Assembly (NCBI GenBank): GCA_008638375.1
Contig: CM018035.1
Coordinates: 27,200,807-27,264,806 of the forward strand
Direction of reading: 5' to 3'
Length of the DNA stretch: 64,000 nucleotides
Origin: Nyssa sinensis
Taxonomy: Eukaryota; Streptophyta; Magnoliopsida; Cornales; Nyssaceae
The notes under the pieces: generated by a model
Told to the model about the DNA's origin: nothing
Seen by the model: the letters and a program-made list of their open reading frames with translations, nothing else
Databases searched by the model: none
Position numbers and translations under genes: made by a program
Part shown: one piece after another, positions 25,101 through 36,700 of the stretch
Layout: each line of letters starts with the position of its first letter
Position numbering within the stretch: position 1 is the first letter of the stretch

Positions 25101-25252
25101 AAGCCTAGACAAGATGGATATCGAAGTAGTTCCACCAGGTAGCATGGCTTATTTGGCCATTCTGATGATTGGATCTACATTGGTGGAATGGATCATGGAA
25201 GGTCAAACTCAAGATGAGGAACTAATCAAGATTTGTAAGGAAGTGAAGTCAT
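22103..25252 (+). pseudogene. Ty3/gypsy gag-PR-RT-RNase H, decayed
   Basis: Encoded the virion-like core and the replication enzymes of a chromovirus-type (Tekay/Del-like) retrotransposon. Gag begins MPPRCTRSN at 22103 and is best preserved at 22180-22653 (EGEAYKWW-like capsid region, here QGEAYKWWLKM). A CCHC zinc knuckle lies at 23026-23067 (CYRCGEKGHQIRDC). The protease active site VDSGSTHFF is at 23278-23304, followed by LGMDWL near 23497. RT motifs [17 protein letters not shown] (23955-24009), [10 protein letters not shown] (24090-24120), MPFGVTNAF (24190-24216) and VFIDDIL (24271-24291) are in order. RNase H motifs include SDASYKGLG (24719-24745), DLELAAVVF and [10 protein letters not shown] (24901-24930). 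The frame ends ICKEVKS at 25252, where integrase should begin; integrase and any chromodomain are missing. Many in-frame stops (e.g. 22651, 25047) and several frameshifts show it is dead. Confidence 0.9.
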
Positions 25253-25254
25253 GA

Positions 25255-25261
25255 TGATATG

Positions 25262-25310
<49 letters not shown>

Positions 25311-25338
25311 GGAAGCAGTTGGACAACCGGCAGGTGAA

Positions 25339-25345
<7 letters not shown>
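25255..25345. repeat. (CA)n/(TA)n microsatellite at deletion junction
   Basis: CA repeats (25261-25284), TA repeats (25286-25310), a short LTR-like word and a second TA run. The join between pol and the 3' LTR fragment lies inside this tract. Confidence 0.85.
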
Positions 25346-25372
<27 letters not shown>

Positions 25373-25525
25373 CAAATATGGGAAGCAGTTGGAAGTTGGT
25401 GAAGTAGGTGGTTTATATATATACAAAACCACAGTAGATTCATGAAGCTTTCGTGGGAACTTTCTAGCAACCCAATTCATGTGACAACGGATTTTTTTTA
25501 TGTAAGAAGACATCTAGAATAATCC

Positions 25526-25566
<41 letters not shown>

Positions 25567-26567
25567 CTAGGTAGCCACAAACTCAAGTAGATATATATAA
25601 GTGAGCAACCATTTCAAAATAAAGAAAGAGGGTCGTGCGTGAGGAAGCTGTTGTACCAGAGACAAAAGTAAAGCTGCGACTGAAGGAGAAAGTAGAGGAA
25701 GAAAGAGAAAGCTATGGCAGGTAAGGTTTTTAATTTAAAGTTTATAAATTTGAAACTATTATTAAACTGGGTTTACAAAACTTTAAGTAAAACTCCTAAC
25801 TAACTATAGGGTCCAAAAGTATACAAAATATGATAGATATAGGAAGAAACCGAGAGTGATTTGGTGGAGAAATGAGGGAGCAAATGGGAGTTGCAAGTAT
25901 AATGATATTTCGGGTGGTGAGGATATTTGAGGGATTAAGTTGATTTGGGGATCGAAAAAGTGTTCCCTTAAATCCCAGAACTGTGTAAGAAGAAATATTG
26001 TTTAAAACACCACGAAATAGAAAGAAATGATGTCGCCAAAAAAATGACCCTCGCTGGAGTAGCCACTGTGAGTGGTTGTTCGATGGCTAAAGGAAGAATC
26101 AATTGAAGATTTAACCTTAGAAATGGAATCCTTAGGAATTTAACCCCATTGGAAATAGCTCAGAATTCCATCGGAGATAGTTGGCCGGCGTTGGAGAGGA
26201 CATTGGAGGTATGCCGAAGAAGAAGCAGTATAGGGTCGGTTATGGGTCGGAGTCGGGTCGGGCCCCGACCGAAATGAAATGGGTTTGGGTTTTTAATTGA
26301 AACGACGTAATATTAGGTTTTAATTTAAAGTGTAACTTGGGTGCTTGGTTGTAGAGATAATAAATTAATTAATTAACCCGGTTCTGAATAAGGGATACCC
26401 TATCCGTGAATTTGATCCCTGTCGGCCGTTTGGCTTAAGAAAAATTAGAAAAAATATAGGCGTAACAGCTTAATGACTCGAACCCACGACTGTTGTGTGT
26501 GTATAAACCCTAAGGCTGAATGTATAACCATTGTGCCACTGAGGCACTTGGTTAAAATATAACTTGA

Positions 26568-26599
<32 letters not shown>

Positions 26600-26913
26600 C
26601 AATAAAGGGATTAAATAAATTAAATAAATTAATTTAATTTAATTAACATAAATTGTCGTTACCCAAATAAATTAAAAGAAGAGTGTATTTCAATTATTTT
26701 GGACCTTCTGGACCCAATGACGGAGTCCAAATTACGAAATTAAATCCCAAAAAAAGTGAATGGACGAACTGGGTTAATCCTAAAATTGTCTTGAAGGCCA
26801 AATAATGATACCAAACGACCCCCAAAATTTATGAAAATACACGACATTTCAGATCTAACGGTGGGATTGGTTTTCTCAAATTTGACCCCTAAGCTAGTGA
26901 TATAGGCAAAACA
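25345..26913 (+). mobile_element. 3' LTR fragment of the Ty3/gypsy element
   Basis: Aligns along its whole length with 19300-20870 of the 5' LTR: 'AACAAATATGGGAAGCAG' at the left, 'CCCAATGACGGAGTCC' at 26711-26726, and 'TTTGACCCCTAAGCTAGTGA' at the right. Both outer parts of the LTR are missing. It carries a second copy of the antisense tRNA-like module (26466-26552). Confidence 0.8.
26466..26552 (-). repeat. tRNA-like module (copy in 3' LTR fragment)
   Basis: Minus strand box-B-like GGGTTCGAGTC (revcomp 26475-26485) and A-box-like 'CTCAGTGGCACAATGG'. Homologous to 20425-20512. Confidence 0.45.
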
Positions 26914-27369
26914 CATCTATAATTCTTGATCTTAACTTTTATGATTTATTCTCCATGAATCTCTACCCAGATAAGGATACACATATGTATTTATCACATA
27001 TCACTCATAATATAGTCCATTTATCAAGATTAGACATCACAAACATGAAACATAACACATAGACATATTTTAGCAAACATATGGTAGACATAACGTATAC
27101 TAGGGTTCATATATATCAAGAAATCAAGATCTAATTATCATGTAACCTTTAATGAATGATCCAAAAGGCTTTGATAACAAAGAAGAACACGAGAAGGTAG
27201 AAAATATGACCAATTGCATATAAGAACACATCATTGATATGCTTCCATCATTTCTACCACCAAAAAAATCTAATACACACGAATATGATTCCATGAGAAA
27301 CATATACAACACACGTCATGCACATTCACACTCTTATCTCATCCTTAAGTTTGAAACCCCTACCTTAAA
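26914..27369. other. Unassigned AT-rich sequence
   Basis: No genes, termini or repeats recognised between the truncated 3' LTR and the next LTR. The last five bases, TTAAA, would be the outer flank of the element at 27370. Confidence 0.4.
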
Positions 27370-30300
27370 TGTCACGACCTGAAACCCACCTTGTGCGGAT
27401 CTTGTATTGCGACCACCACCCTTCAGCCCAGAGGCCTTAAGGCAAGGCTCACATAAGCAACAGTATCGGATGGCGGTGCGGCCTTGGTTTGCGGAAGCGT
27501 GAAAACTTTTTTTTTTTTTCCTTTCTTTTCATATTTAAAACTTTCGCACATCCGTTCGGTACTGCCACTCTTCATAGCTGTACACATGATAATACATTCA
27601 GAGCATGAATAAAATTTTTAAGGTTTTATACATATTACATAGTCGAATGCTTCTAGGGCTTAAGTACATATTGTCCAAAGTCTATTACATCATAATCCAT
27701 CCAATTACAGATTTTAACTACTTCCAAAAGTCCATAATCTTATACAGCCATTAGTCATTATCCCAAAATGGAGCACGGCTCCCACTCATCATCGATACCT
27801 GAAAAATGTTAGGGAATGGGGTGAGCTTCGAGAAGCCCAATGAGTAATTCCTACATTTGTCATGGGGTTTCAATTGGCAATGGTTTCGCACGTGAGAGTT
27901 TGTAAAATAATCACTACCAATTGCTCGTATACTTTGAATATAGAGTATATGCATTCTTCATAACATATAGCTTTGAAACATATAAAGTATTCAAGCTAAA
28001 CATATATTTCTTCAAATAGAGTATATGCACTTCAAAACATATAGACATGCATAGGAAAAATGGGGGTAAAAACCTGCTTCCATTTCCAAAAGTGTTACTT
28101 CAAAACATATAAACATGCATAGGAAAATGGGGGTAAAACCTGCTTCCATTTTCAAAAACATTTGTCATCTTCTCTCTTTTAATTAGGTGGAATCTGTTTT
28201 GAACCAGACTCCCATTTTATTGCAATGCTATGATCTCATTTGCCTAGGGGATTAGATCCTGACTATGCGACATTTCACACGACAGGGCAATTGAGTTCCG
28301 AAAAAACCCAAAATCCTGACTATGTGGCATTTCATTGTTATCTTGTAAAACATTTATCACATGGCTTCTTCAAATAGATATTTTTCATTAGTATTTAAAA
28401 CATGACGTTCATGATTTCATGATAGGACCTTCAAATACTTGGAATAATCAAATTCAGAATATTTAAGAAAATTGGCATTTTACTCACGCATGCTAAATAT
28501 TTCGAAGAAAGAACTGTATATAAAAACATTTAATGAGCATTTCATAACAGAATATTTTAAACAGGAATCGTATAAAGACTGAATTTGATATTTAAAACAT
28601 CATTCAAATCCGTGGAACTAAATCTCCACTTCAAATGCAAGGTTACTCACCTTATACATCTGGGTTGGCGCTATTGATGTGCCTTTCCCTTTCCTTTGTA
28701 GTTCCTAAGAACAATTCATAATAGTCCATTAACTTTACATTCACTTCAAACATCTCCTACTGATGCTTTTTAACTTATGCTTATATCGTATTAAATCCTA
28801 ACTTAAATCTTAGGCGTTATAATTTTAAGGTATACTCTTCTGGTAGCTCTATTTACTTTAATTTAAATTTAATTACTTCATGTGTTTACGTATCATGTCT
28901 TTTCATATCTTATTTTTATGTACGAGCCTTAGTTTATTACTTCGGCAATATTCTAGTTCATAGTCACCTGACTGATGTTATTCGTCAAATTTTATGTCTT
29001 TTTATTTTAGACATCTCTTTTGGTTGAATATACTCTACTATTAAGTCCGGAACGTCGAAGAAAGTCAATTTAGGCTTTCGCAGAACTCTGTTTGGGTTTT
29101 GGTAGCAGTAGGGGCATTTTGGTCATTTAGCATTTTTACGTGTCTAAATTTTTTCGTACTTCGTTTCACAATTTGGACCTCACCATTGAGTCCAGAACGT
29201 TAAAGAAAATCAATTTAGACCCTCTCTGGTTTCAATTTGGCCCTAGGGGTACTAAGGGTAATTTGGTCATTTTACCCCTTTACAGTGTCTTTACTTTTTG
29301 GAGTCCCATTTCAGGAAACGAACCTTACCGTTGGTCTCTGAAAGTCCAAGATAACAAGAATACTCTAATAACTTGTCTTATTTGGACATCGGGCATATTA
29401 GGGGTAGTACAATCATTTACCATTTGAGTGTCTTTATTTTTCGGGACCCTGTCTCATAAAACGAACCTCACCATTGGTCTCAGAATATCTAAAATAGTTA
29501 AAATATACTATTCACATGTTTAATTTGGACTCCATTTACTTCATTTATGGCCCAGGGGTAAAATATTCATTTTTTCCTATTTATAAAATAATTAAATTAA
29601 TTATTTAATTATTTTTTTGGGGGTGTAATTAAATTAATTTCTCAAAAATCGGGCCAGAACAGAATTTTTCATAGTTTTGGGGTCAAACCGTAAATAGTAA
29701 AAATTGTGGTTTATTTTATTTAAACAAAATCAGAGAACTAGTGGGCCGATTTTCACCATAAAACCCTAGACCGGCTCAGGAATCCCATGAACCAGCCGGT
29801 TTACGTAACTACAGTGAACAGGGATAAAATATCCCTACTGTTCGTCTTATCCGTGTTTAGGGTAGCCTTGGATTCTGATTTCCATTTCTTATTCCCGTGC
29901 CTAAACAAGACCAATTCAGGTTTTAAAATATAACTTCAAAACGATTTCGTCCCACTTAAACCCCTTTTATGCGATGGGTCAGGGTTCCGACCCGAAGTCC
30001 AGCCCTGTACTGTTCATCTTCTTCCCCCCGTTTTTCCCTAGTTGCAAAAATTTACATTTTCAATTTCGTGACATTTTAGCCATAATTTCTTACTGCTATC
30101 CATCCCAAATCGTTTCTGGATGTTAGGCTAGCCTTTTAGCATTAGTTTTGTGCCTCAAATCAAGCTCAAATGCTCGGTCCGTGAGGAGATAACCGAATCT
30201 GTAACTGACTGGTAAATCCTCAATTCACCACCAAAACGCGCGTGGTTTGGCTCAAAATGATCCTCATGACAAGGAGATTGAACCCCCATTCCAAAAACGT

Positions 30301-31505
30301 GGTTTAAGGGTCTAAAACAAGGGCTGGGTTTCATGGCCGAAACCTGTAACTTGTGATTTCATGGTCGTTTCTTAAGCTTTTCGATCGCAGTTTATGGTTT
30401 TTAGTATGCTGGTAAGGTCTAGTTCAGGTTTTGATAAGCCAAATAGGGTTTGGTGATGATGGATTCAGACCTGCTGTAAGTAAGGTCTCCCATGGCTGTC
30501 TTGTGTACGGTTGTGCGGTTGTTTTAAGGACCAAATTTCATGCCTTATTCACGTACTAACATCCTAAACATCATTCATGCATAAATAAAACTCAAACAGC
30601 TTATATACATGCACATATCCTAGAGAGAGAATTTGAAGTGTTTTGTGGGTTTACCTTTTTAACTCTAGACCTCTTTCCTTTTTCCCTCTGATTTTATCCT
30701 TTTTTCTTCTTAGAACTCTCTCTCTCTGTGACTGAATTCTCATTTGGGTGTGTGTATACAATATGTATATATGTAGATAGGTGCATACACTTGATCATTG
30801 CCATTTTTGATTTCCCCCACCAACTAGCTTAACTTGTGGCAGCTTCTCTAATGAGTGTCCTCTTTGTTACTGTTTTGGGCAGGCCATCAAGTGGCTGTGT
30901 GTGTGTGTGTGTGGTGTTTTGTATGTATATACATATATATTTAATATTACACTCACACACTAATACACTAAGGTACACACACACACCCCTCACAACCGAC
31001 ACACACACACACATAATCTCACTATTTTGCACATACATTAGATATTTACACATATATACTTTTAATTCTCTTTTATACATACACACATGCATACAAACTT
31101 GGCCACATGTACACATACACACTACACCTTCAATGTGTGTATGTGTGTGTTATCATACTTAATTATAACTAACTAATATTTTTTTATATTAAATTAATTA
31201 ATTATTTTAAAAATTAATTATTCTCTTAAGTGTATAATCTTTACACTAATTTTTCATAACCTCGTAATACGTGCCATGTGACCCGATATTTTTGGGTCGG
31301 GGTATTAAACATATAATTATTGCGAAATTAATAGAGACAGGTTGGTGATTGCAACGAAAGTGATGTATAGTCGTCTTGGGTTTTCGGGACTCTTACTAAA
31401 AAGTCCACGTGTCGGGGGTTGAAACCGACCTCACTACTTAAGGTCTCGATCACCAATTTAAAATCAACGGTTTAATGATCCCTGAATTCAGGTCGGGGTA
31501 TTACA
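27370..31505 (-). repeat. 3' LTR (4136 bp)
   Basis: Plus-strand ends TGTCACGACCTG and GGGGTATTACA. It contains a 66-bp tandem duplication around 28027-28155 ('CATGCATAGGAAAAATGGGG' twice) and four iterated U3 palindrome units (29031, 29174, 29319, 29459) at about 140-bp spacing. No TATA was assigned. Confidence 0.85.
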
Positions 31506-31530
31506 TTATTCCCCCTTTAAAAGAGTTTTG
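31506..31530 (-). promoter_or_regulatory. Polypurine tract
   Basis: Minus strand 'CTTTTAAAGGGGGAATAA' immediately before TGTAATACC, preceded by 'GAGGACAAAACT', as in many plant gypsy elements. Confidence 0.8.
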
Positions 31531-31684
31531 TCCTCAAAACTCAAACTTTCTTAATCTGTAGAGTTAAAATCTCTTCCTCTCTACTTTAATTTCATGTATT
31601 ATATTCATGTGTCCAGTAATCGGAATAAACGACAAGCATATTTAGACAGAATCAGATACTTTAGATAAAATACCTAGCTGGCCC

Positions 31685-31861
31685 TCAGATGGTTCCTTGT
31701 TGGCCTGATTCGATTTTAGGGCAATTCTTTATGAGATGCCCCCTTTTTCCACACTTAAAACAAGTTCCGGTATCTAGTCGACAAGGTGCATAATGCTTCT
31801 TTCTGCAGAATGGGCATAGTGGAATTGTCTTTTTACCAATGCCTCCTCCTCCTATCCTTGT
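31685..31861 (-). pseudogene. Gag zinc-knuckle scrap
   Basis: Frame open from 31861 to TGA at 31687-31685. It encodes a Gly-rich lead, then CPFCRKKHYAPC (a C-x2-C...C half-finger) and CFKCGKRGHLIKNC, a classical C-x2-C-x4-H-x4-C knuckle (within 31816-31721). The paired arrangement matches the decayed gag at 22970-23067, supporting the same chromovirus-like lineage. Only this nucleic-acid-binding end of Gag survives. Confidence 0.8.
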
Positions 31862-31889
31862 TTACAATAGGTCGTTTTTGTGGCTGGTT

Positions 31890-31988
31890 TTATGCATCAT
31901 ACACATTTTGAGCCACTTCTTCTAGGATCTGCTCAACCCTGTCTATTTGTTCTTTTAGATCATTCATGTCTCCTTGTATATCAGCCAT
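31890..31988 (-). pseudogene. Gag N-terminal scrap (32 codons)
   Basis: ATG at 31988 opens a 32-codon frame beginning MADIQGDMNDLKEQIDRV and ending at TAA 31892-31890. The heptad-like Leu/Ile/Val spacing is typical of the N-terminal coil of plant gypsy Gag. The zinc-knuckle scrap follows after about 30 bp, so the capsid region between them was deleted. Confidence 0.55.
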
Positions 31989-32416
31989 TTTTGCTGTAAA
32001 ACAAGTAGTGTCAGTTTCATTACATGCTATATTCACATAAGGTTATAATCACCTAACTTGTAACTGTAAAATTTTTTAAATTTTTATCATTTATCCCTTT
32101 CTAATTTTTGTGGTGGTTCTATAGTCCACATTTACTTCTCGTCTTCGTTGTACTACTTTTATTTTACTACGAGTCCCTATACCTGCCTTCTTACCACATA
32201 CTTCAGAACACCTACCCATGTTACTGCGGGTCCCATACCCCGCCTTCATTTCATATCACATACTTTACATATCTACTTCATACAACGCGAGTCCCATACC
32301 TCGCCTTCATATCATATCATGTACTTCACATATCTTAGGTAGCCTAAAACCCTACCTAACTCATAGTTTTGTTCTAACTCTTCTAGTGTCACTAAGTTTG
32401 TTCAAGTTAACCTAGT

Positions 32417-32428
32417 GCTCTGATACCA
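32417..32428 (-). promoter_or_regulatory. Primer-binding site (initiator tRNA-Met), exact
   Basis: TGGTATCAGAGC on the minus strand, exact match to the plant tRNA-iMet PBS, three bases from the LTR end at 32432. Confidence 0.9.
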
Positions 32429-32431
32429 CTC

Positions 32432-34731
32432 TGTCACGACCCGAAACCCACCCTGTGCGGATCTCGTATCGTGACCGCCACCCATCAGCCCGGAGGCCTT
32501 AGGGCGAGGCTCACATAAGCAACAGTATCGGATGGTGGTGTGGTCTTGGTTTATGGAAGCGTGAAAACTTTTTTTTTTTTCCTTTCTTTTCTTATTTAAA
32601 ACTTTCACACATCCATCCGCTACTGCCGCTCTTCATAGCAGTACACATGATAATACATTCAGAGCATGAATAAAAGTTCTAAGGTTTTATACATATTACA
32701 TAGTTGAATGCCTCTAGGGCTTAAGTACATATTGTCCAAAGTCTATTACATCATAATCCATCCAATTACAGATTTTAACTACTTCCAAAAGTCCATAATC
32801 TTATACAGCCATTAGTCATTATCCCAAAATGGAGCACGACTCCCACTCATCATCAGTACCTAAAAAATGTTAGGGAATGGGGTGAGCTTTGAGAAGCCCA
32901 ATGAGTAATTCCTACATTTGTCATGGGGTTTTAATTGGCAGTGGTTTCGCACGTGAGAGTTTGTAAAATACTCACTACCAATTGCTTGTATACTTTGAAC
33001 ATAGAGCATATGCATTTTTCATAACAGATAGTTTTGAAACATTTAAAGTATTCAAGTTAAACATATATTTCTTCAAATAGAGTATATGCACTTCAAAACA
33101 TATAGACATGCATAGGAAAAATGGGGGTAAAAAGCTGCTTCTATTTCCAAAAGCGTTACTTCAAAACATATAAACATGCATAGGAAAATGGGGGTAAAAC
33201 CTGCGTCCATTTCCAAAAATATTTGTCATCTTTTCTCTTTAATTAGGTGGAATCTATTTCAAACCAGACTCCCGTTTTACTACAATGCTACGATCTCATT
33301 TGCCTGGGGGATTAGATCTTGCTACCCGGGCATTTCCCACGACAGGGCAATTGAGTTCCAAAAAAACCCAAAATCCTGACTATGTGGCATTTCATTATTA
33401 TCTTGTAAAACATTTATCACATGACTTCTTCAAATAGATATTTTTCATTAGTATTTAAAACATGACGTTCATGATTTCATGATAGGACCTTCAAATACTT
33501 GGAATAATCAAATTCAGAATATTTAAGGAAATTGGCATTTTACTCAAGCATGCTAAATATTTCGAAGAAAGGAACTGTATATAAAAACATTTAATGAGCA
33601 TGTCATAACATAATATTTTAAACAAGAATCGTATAAAGACTGAATTTGATATTTAAAACATTATTCAAATCCGTGGAATTAAATCTCCACTTCAAATGCA
33701 AGGTTACTCACCTTATACGTCTGGGTTGGAGCTATTGATGTGCCTTTCCCTTTCCTTTGTAGTTCCTAAGAACAATTCATAATAGTCCATTAACTTCACA
33801 TTCACTTCAAACATCTCGTACTGATGCTTTTAACTTATGCTTATATCGTATTAAATCCTAACTTAAATCTTAGGTGTTATACTTTTAAGGTATACTCTTC
33901 TGGTAGCTCTATTTACTTTAATTTAAATTTAATTACTTCACGTGTTTACGTATCATGTCTTTTCATATCTTATTTTCACGTACGAGCCTTAGTTTATTAC
34001 TTCGGCAATATTCTAGTTCATAGTCACCTAACTGATGTTATTCATCAAATTTTATGTCTTTTTATTTTAGACATCTCTTTTGGTTGAATAGACTCTACTA
34101 TTGAGTCCGGAATGTCGAAAAAAATCAATTTAGGCTTTCGCAGAACTCTGTTTGGGTTTTGGTAGTAGTAGGGGCATTTTGGTCATTTAGCATTTTTACG
34201 TGTCTAAATTTTTTCTTACTTCGTTTCACAATTTGGACCTCACCATTGAGTCCAGAACGTTGAAGAAAATCAATTTAGACCCTCTCTGGTTTCAATTTGG
34301 CCCTAGGGGTACTAGGGGTAATTTGGTCATTTTACCCCTTTACATGTCTTTACTTTTCAGAGTCCCGTTTCGGGAAACGAACCTTATCGTTGGTCTCTGA
34401 AAGTCCAAGATAACAAGAATACTCTAATAACTTGTCTTATTTGGACATCAGGCATATTAGGGGTAGTACAATCATTTACCATTTGAGTGTCTTTATTTTT
34501 TGGGACCTCGTCTCATCAAAACCGACCTCACCATTGGTCTTAGAATATCCAAAATAGTTAAAATACACTATTCACATATTTAATTTGGACTCCATTTGCT
34601 TCATTTATGTCCCTGGGGTAAAACAGTCATTTTTCCTTATTTATAAAATAATTAAATTAATTATTTAATTATTTTTCCAGGAGTGTAATTAAATTAATTT
34701 CTCAAAAATCGGGCCAGAACAGAATTTTTCA
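32432..34731 (-). repeat. 5' LTR, truncated
   Basis: Matches 27370-29671 from TGTCACGACC through 'GGGCCAGAACAGAATTTTTC'. Beyond 34731 the sequence changes abruptly to unrelated AT-rich DNA; the U3 start (about 1.8 kb) is missing. Confidence 0.85.
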
Positions 34732-35989
34732 GTAACTTACAATTTATAAATCCAATTTCTATGAAATTTATGGATTTGAACTCTAAAAATCTAGATCTAT
34801 AAAAAATGACTCATATTACATATGAAATCGTTAAAAAATTCATTGTGCAAACAAAAAAGTTGCTAAAATTAAACAAATCTAAAACTAAGGATAAAAATAG
34901 AATGTTTTTGGCAAAATTAATTGCACAAATTGCCTTCGGCTATTTAGGTTGGCTAGTCTTAGAAAAAAATATATGAAATTCATATATAATTCGAATAAAA
35001 TAGAAAATAGAGTGCAATGTTATGGCAGTTTAAAATTTTTTACACATAAATTGTATTTTGTTTTCTTAATTTAGTTACAATAGGTTTCTCATTTATATAT
35101 GTCATCATATGGATGTGAAAAACTTCATCAAAATGAGTTTTCATGGTACAACCTTAACTCTATTATATCAAATAGAAACACTATTAAATAAACATAGAAA
35201 AATATTTATAAAAAACAATTAGAGAAATTTCATTGTTCAAATCACTTTCAAATTAGTTTAGTGAAATTTTCCTGTTTTAATGAAATCAATGTCAATTTAG
35301 TTGAAGTATTAAAGAAATAGCTAAATGTTCTTGTTTTCATCAAAATCAGTTTCAATTGAGTTCATTATTGAGAAACAGTGAAATTTCACCATTTTAATCA
35401 AAATAAATTTCAATTGAGTTCCACAAACTTACTAATAAATAGAGAAATTTTACTGTTTTTATTAGAATCATAGAAATTTTATTATTTTAAAAAACTCGTT
35501 TTAATTCAATTCCCAATATTAAAGAAATTGAGAATTCTCATTTTTTCTATTTTTAATAAAATCAATTTCAAGTAAAGTCTCTTTTATAATAAAACTTCTT
35601 TGTCCCAAGTAAAATTTGTTTACAAAGAGATGTCATTTGATAAAAATGCATTAGCATGTAATATATCTTAAGTCAAGAATTTTAAAGCTTAAACGAAAAC
35701 CCAGTCATTATGCTAATGAATGTTTCAAGTGTTAGTAATGAAGGTAGTAATATATGTTCTCTACACATCAAGAATGAAATTTTGCTGTCCAAAATTTCAA
35801 ATTTGTTTTATAGAATTTAAATATAGTATTGATCTTATTTGATAGTTCTCGATTTTTGGAATCCAAAATTTTAAATTGGCCTTCGTCGTCTTGTGGTTTT
35901 TAGTTGTATTCTTTTGTTGAGTCCAATTTTTTTTTTTTTTTTAAAAAAGCAATATTCACTACAAGTTGAGAGGATATCGACCAATTTAT
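34732..35989. other. AT-rich unassigned sequence
   Basis: Between 35220 and 35590 the phrase 'GAAATTT...AATCAATTTCAATT...AGTT' recurs every 50-70 bp, a diverged tandem array. No gene seen. Confidence 0.4.
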
Positions 35990-36700
35990 TTATTGAGATA
36001 AGCAAATCATTAAGAAGATAATCTATTATCATCCTCCTACTTACCTTTTTTATAAATAAAAAAGAAAAAAATTGATTAATCATAAGACTTGCTTAAACTC
36101 ATTTATTAAGGCTATGTTTAATTCAATTTATAAACCGCATTTAATACTGTTTTCAAATTCAAAACATATATTTTTAATTTGTTAGGCGTTTGATTTGGTT
36201 TTTTGGCTACACTCAATAAATTTGCACTTAATCCAAAATATACTTTTTAAAAAATAATAACTGTACAACTTTTTCAAAAAATAATATAATGACATTTATT
36301 AATAGCTGAACTAAACACTATAATATCATTTAAGTACTTACCAAATACATTCATTCAAATACTAAATAAGTTAATTTAATTAACACTTTTTATACATCTA
36401 ATTATTCAAATCGTTACTTAACTCAAATTATACTTTTTCACAACTCATTCAACAAACACTAAATTTACATCAATTTGAGAGAAAACATGGGTCCACCAAA
36501 AAAAAAAATATCATGAGTCCTCAATACTTCTCTCAAAATCAACGACGACCATTGGTTTTTTAGTCTCTGTCTCTTTGGTGAATAACGTACTCTCATTTTT
36601 TCTTTATAGATACGGACTTTCTGGGAAAAAAAATAAACCTAACACAACTGACTCAACAAGTTGGTTTGGGGAAAATTCTTGAATGGGTTATTTGTCATAT
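35990..36700. repeat. Diverged direct repeat, copy 1 (with insertion)
   Basis: 'AAGAAGATAATCTATTATCA', 'GCTTAAACTCATTTATTAA' and 'CAAGTTGGTTTGGGG' occur in the same order at 38150-38495. Copy 1 is interrupted by about 355 bp (36109-36465) that copy 2 lacks. Confidence 0.65.
36109..36465. mobile_element. MITE-like insertion in direct-repeat copy 1
   Basis: Present between 'CTCATTTATTAA' and the 'TTTGAGAG' flank in copy 1, absent at the matching place in copy 2 (about 38250). Ends GGCTATGTTTAATTCAAT and ATTCAACAAACACTAAA form imperfect inverted repeats. AT-rich, noncoding. Superfamily uncertain (hAT-like size); TSD not clear. Confidence 0.35.

Larger units (their letters stand above)
27370..34731 (-). 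mobile_element. Minus-strand LTR element with gutted interior
   Basis: Read on the minus strand: 5' LTR remnant (34731-32432), PBS (32428-32417), internal region of 926 bp (32431-31506) with two gag scraps, PPT, and a full 3' LTR (31505-27370, 4136 bp, TGTAATACCCCGACC...GGTCGTGACA). Over their common 2.3 kb the LTRs differ only at scattered positions in each 60-bp line, so insertion is relatively recent. The 5' LTR stops at 34731 in the middle of LTR sequence. Protease, RT, RNase H and integrase are absent. Same LTR family as the solo LTR at 47688-52093. Confidence 0.85.

Noticed and set aside
29140..29427. 95-codon frame, repeated at 34200
   Set aside because: Lies in duplicated U3 sequence and is antisense to the LTR; the two copies differ by an indel, so there is no coding constraint.
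30829..31162. Overlapping 97- and 108-codon frames
   Set aside because: Both come from (GT)n/(AC)n runs inside the 27370-31505 LTR.
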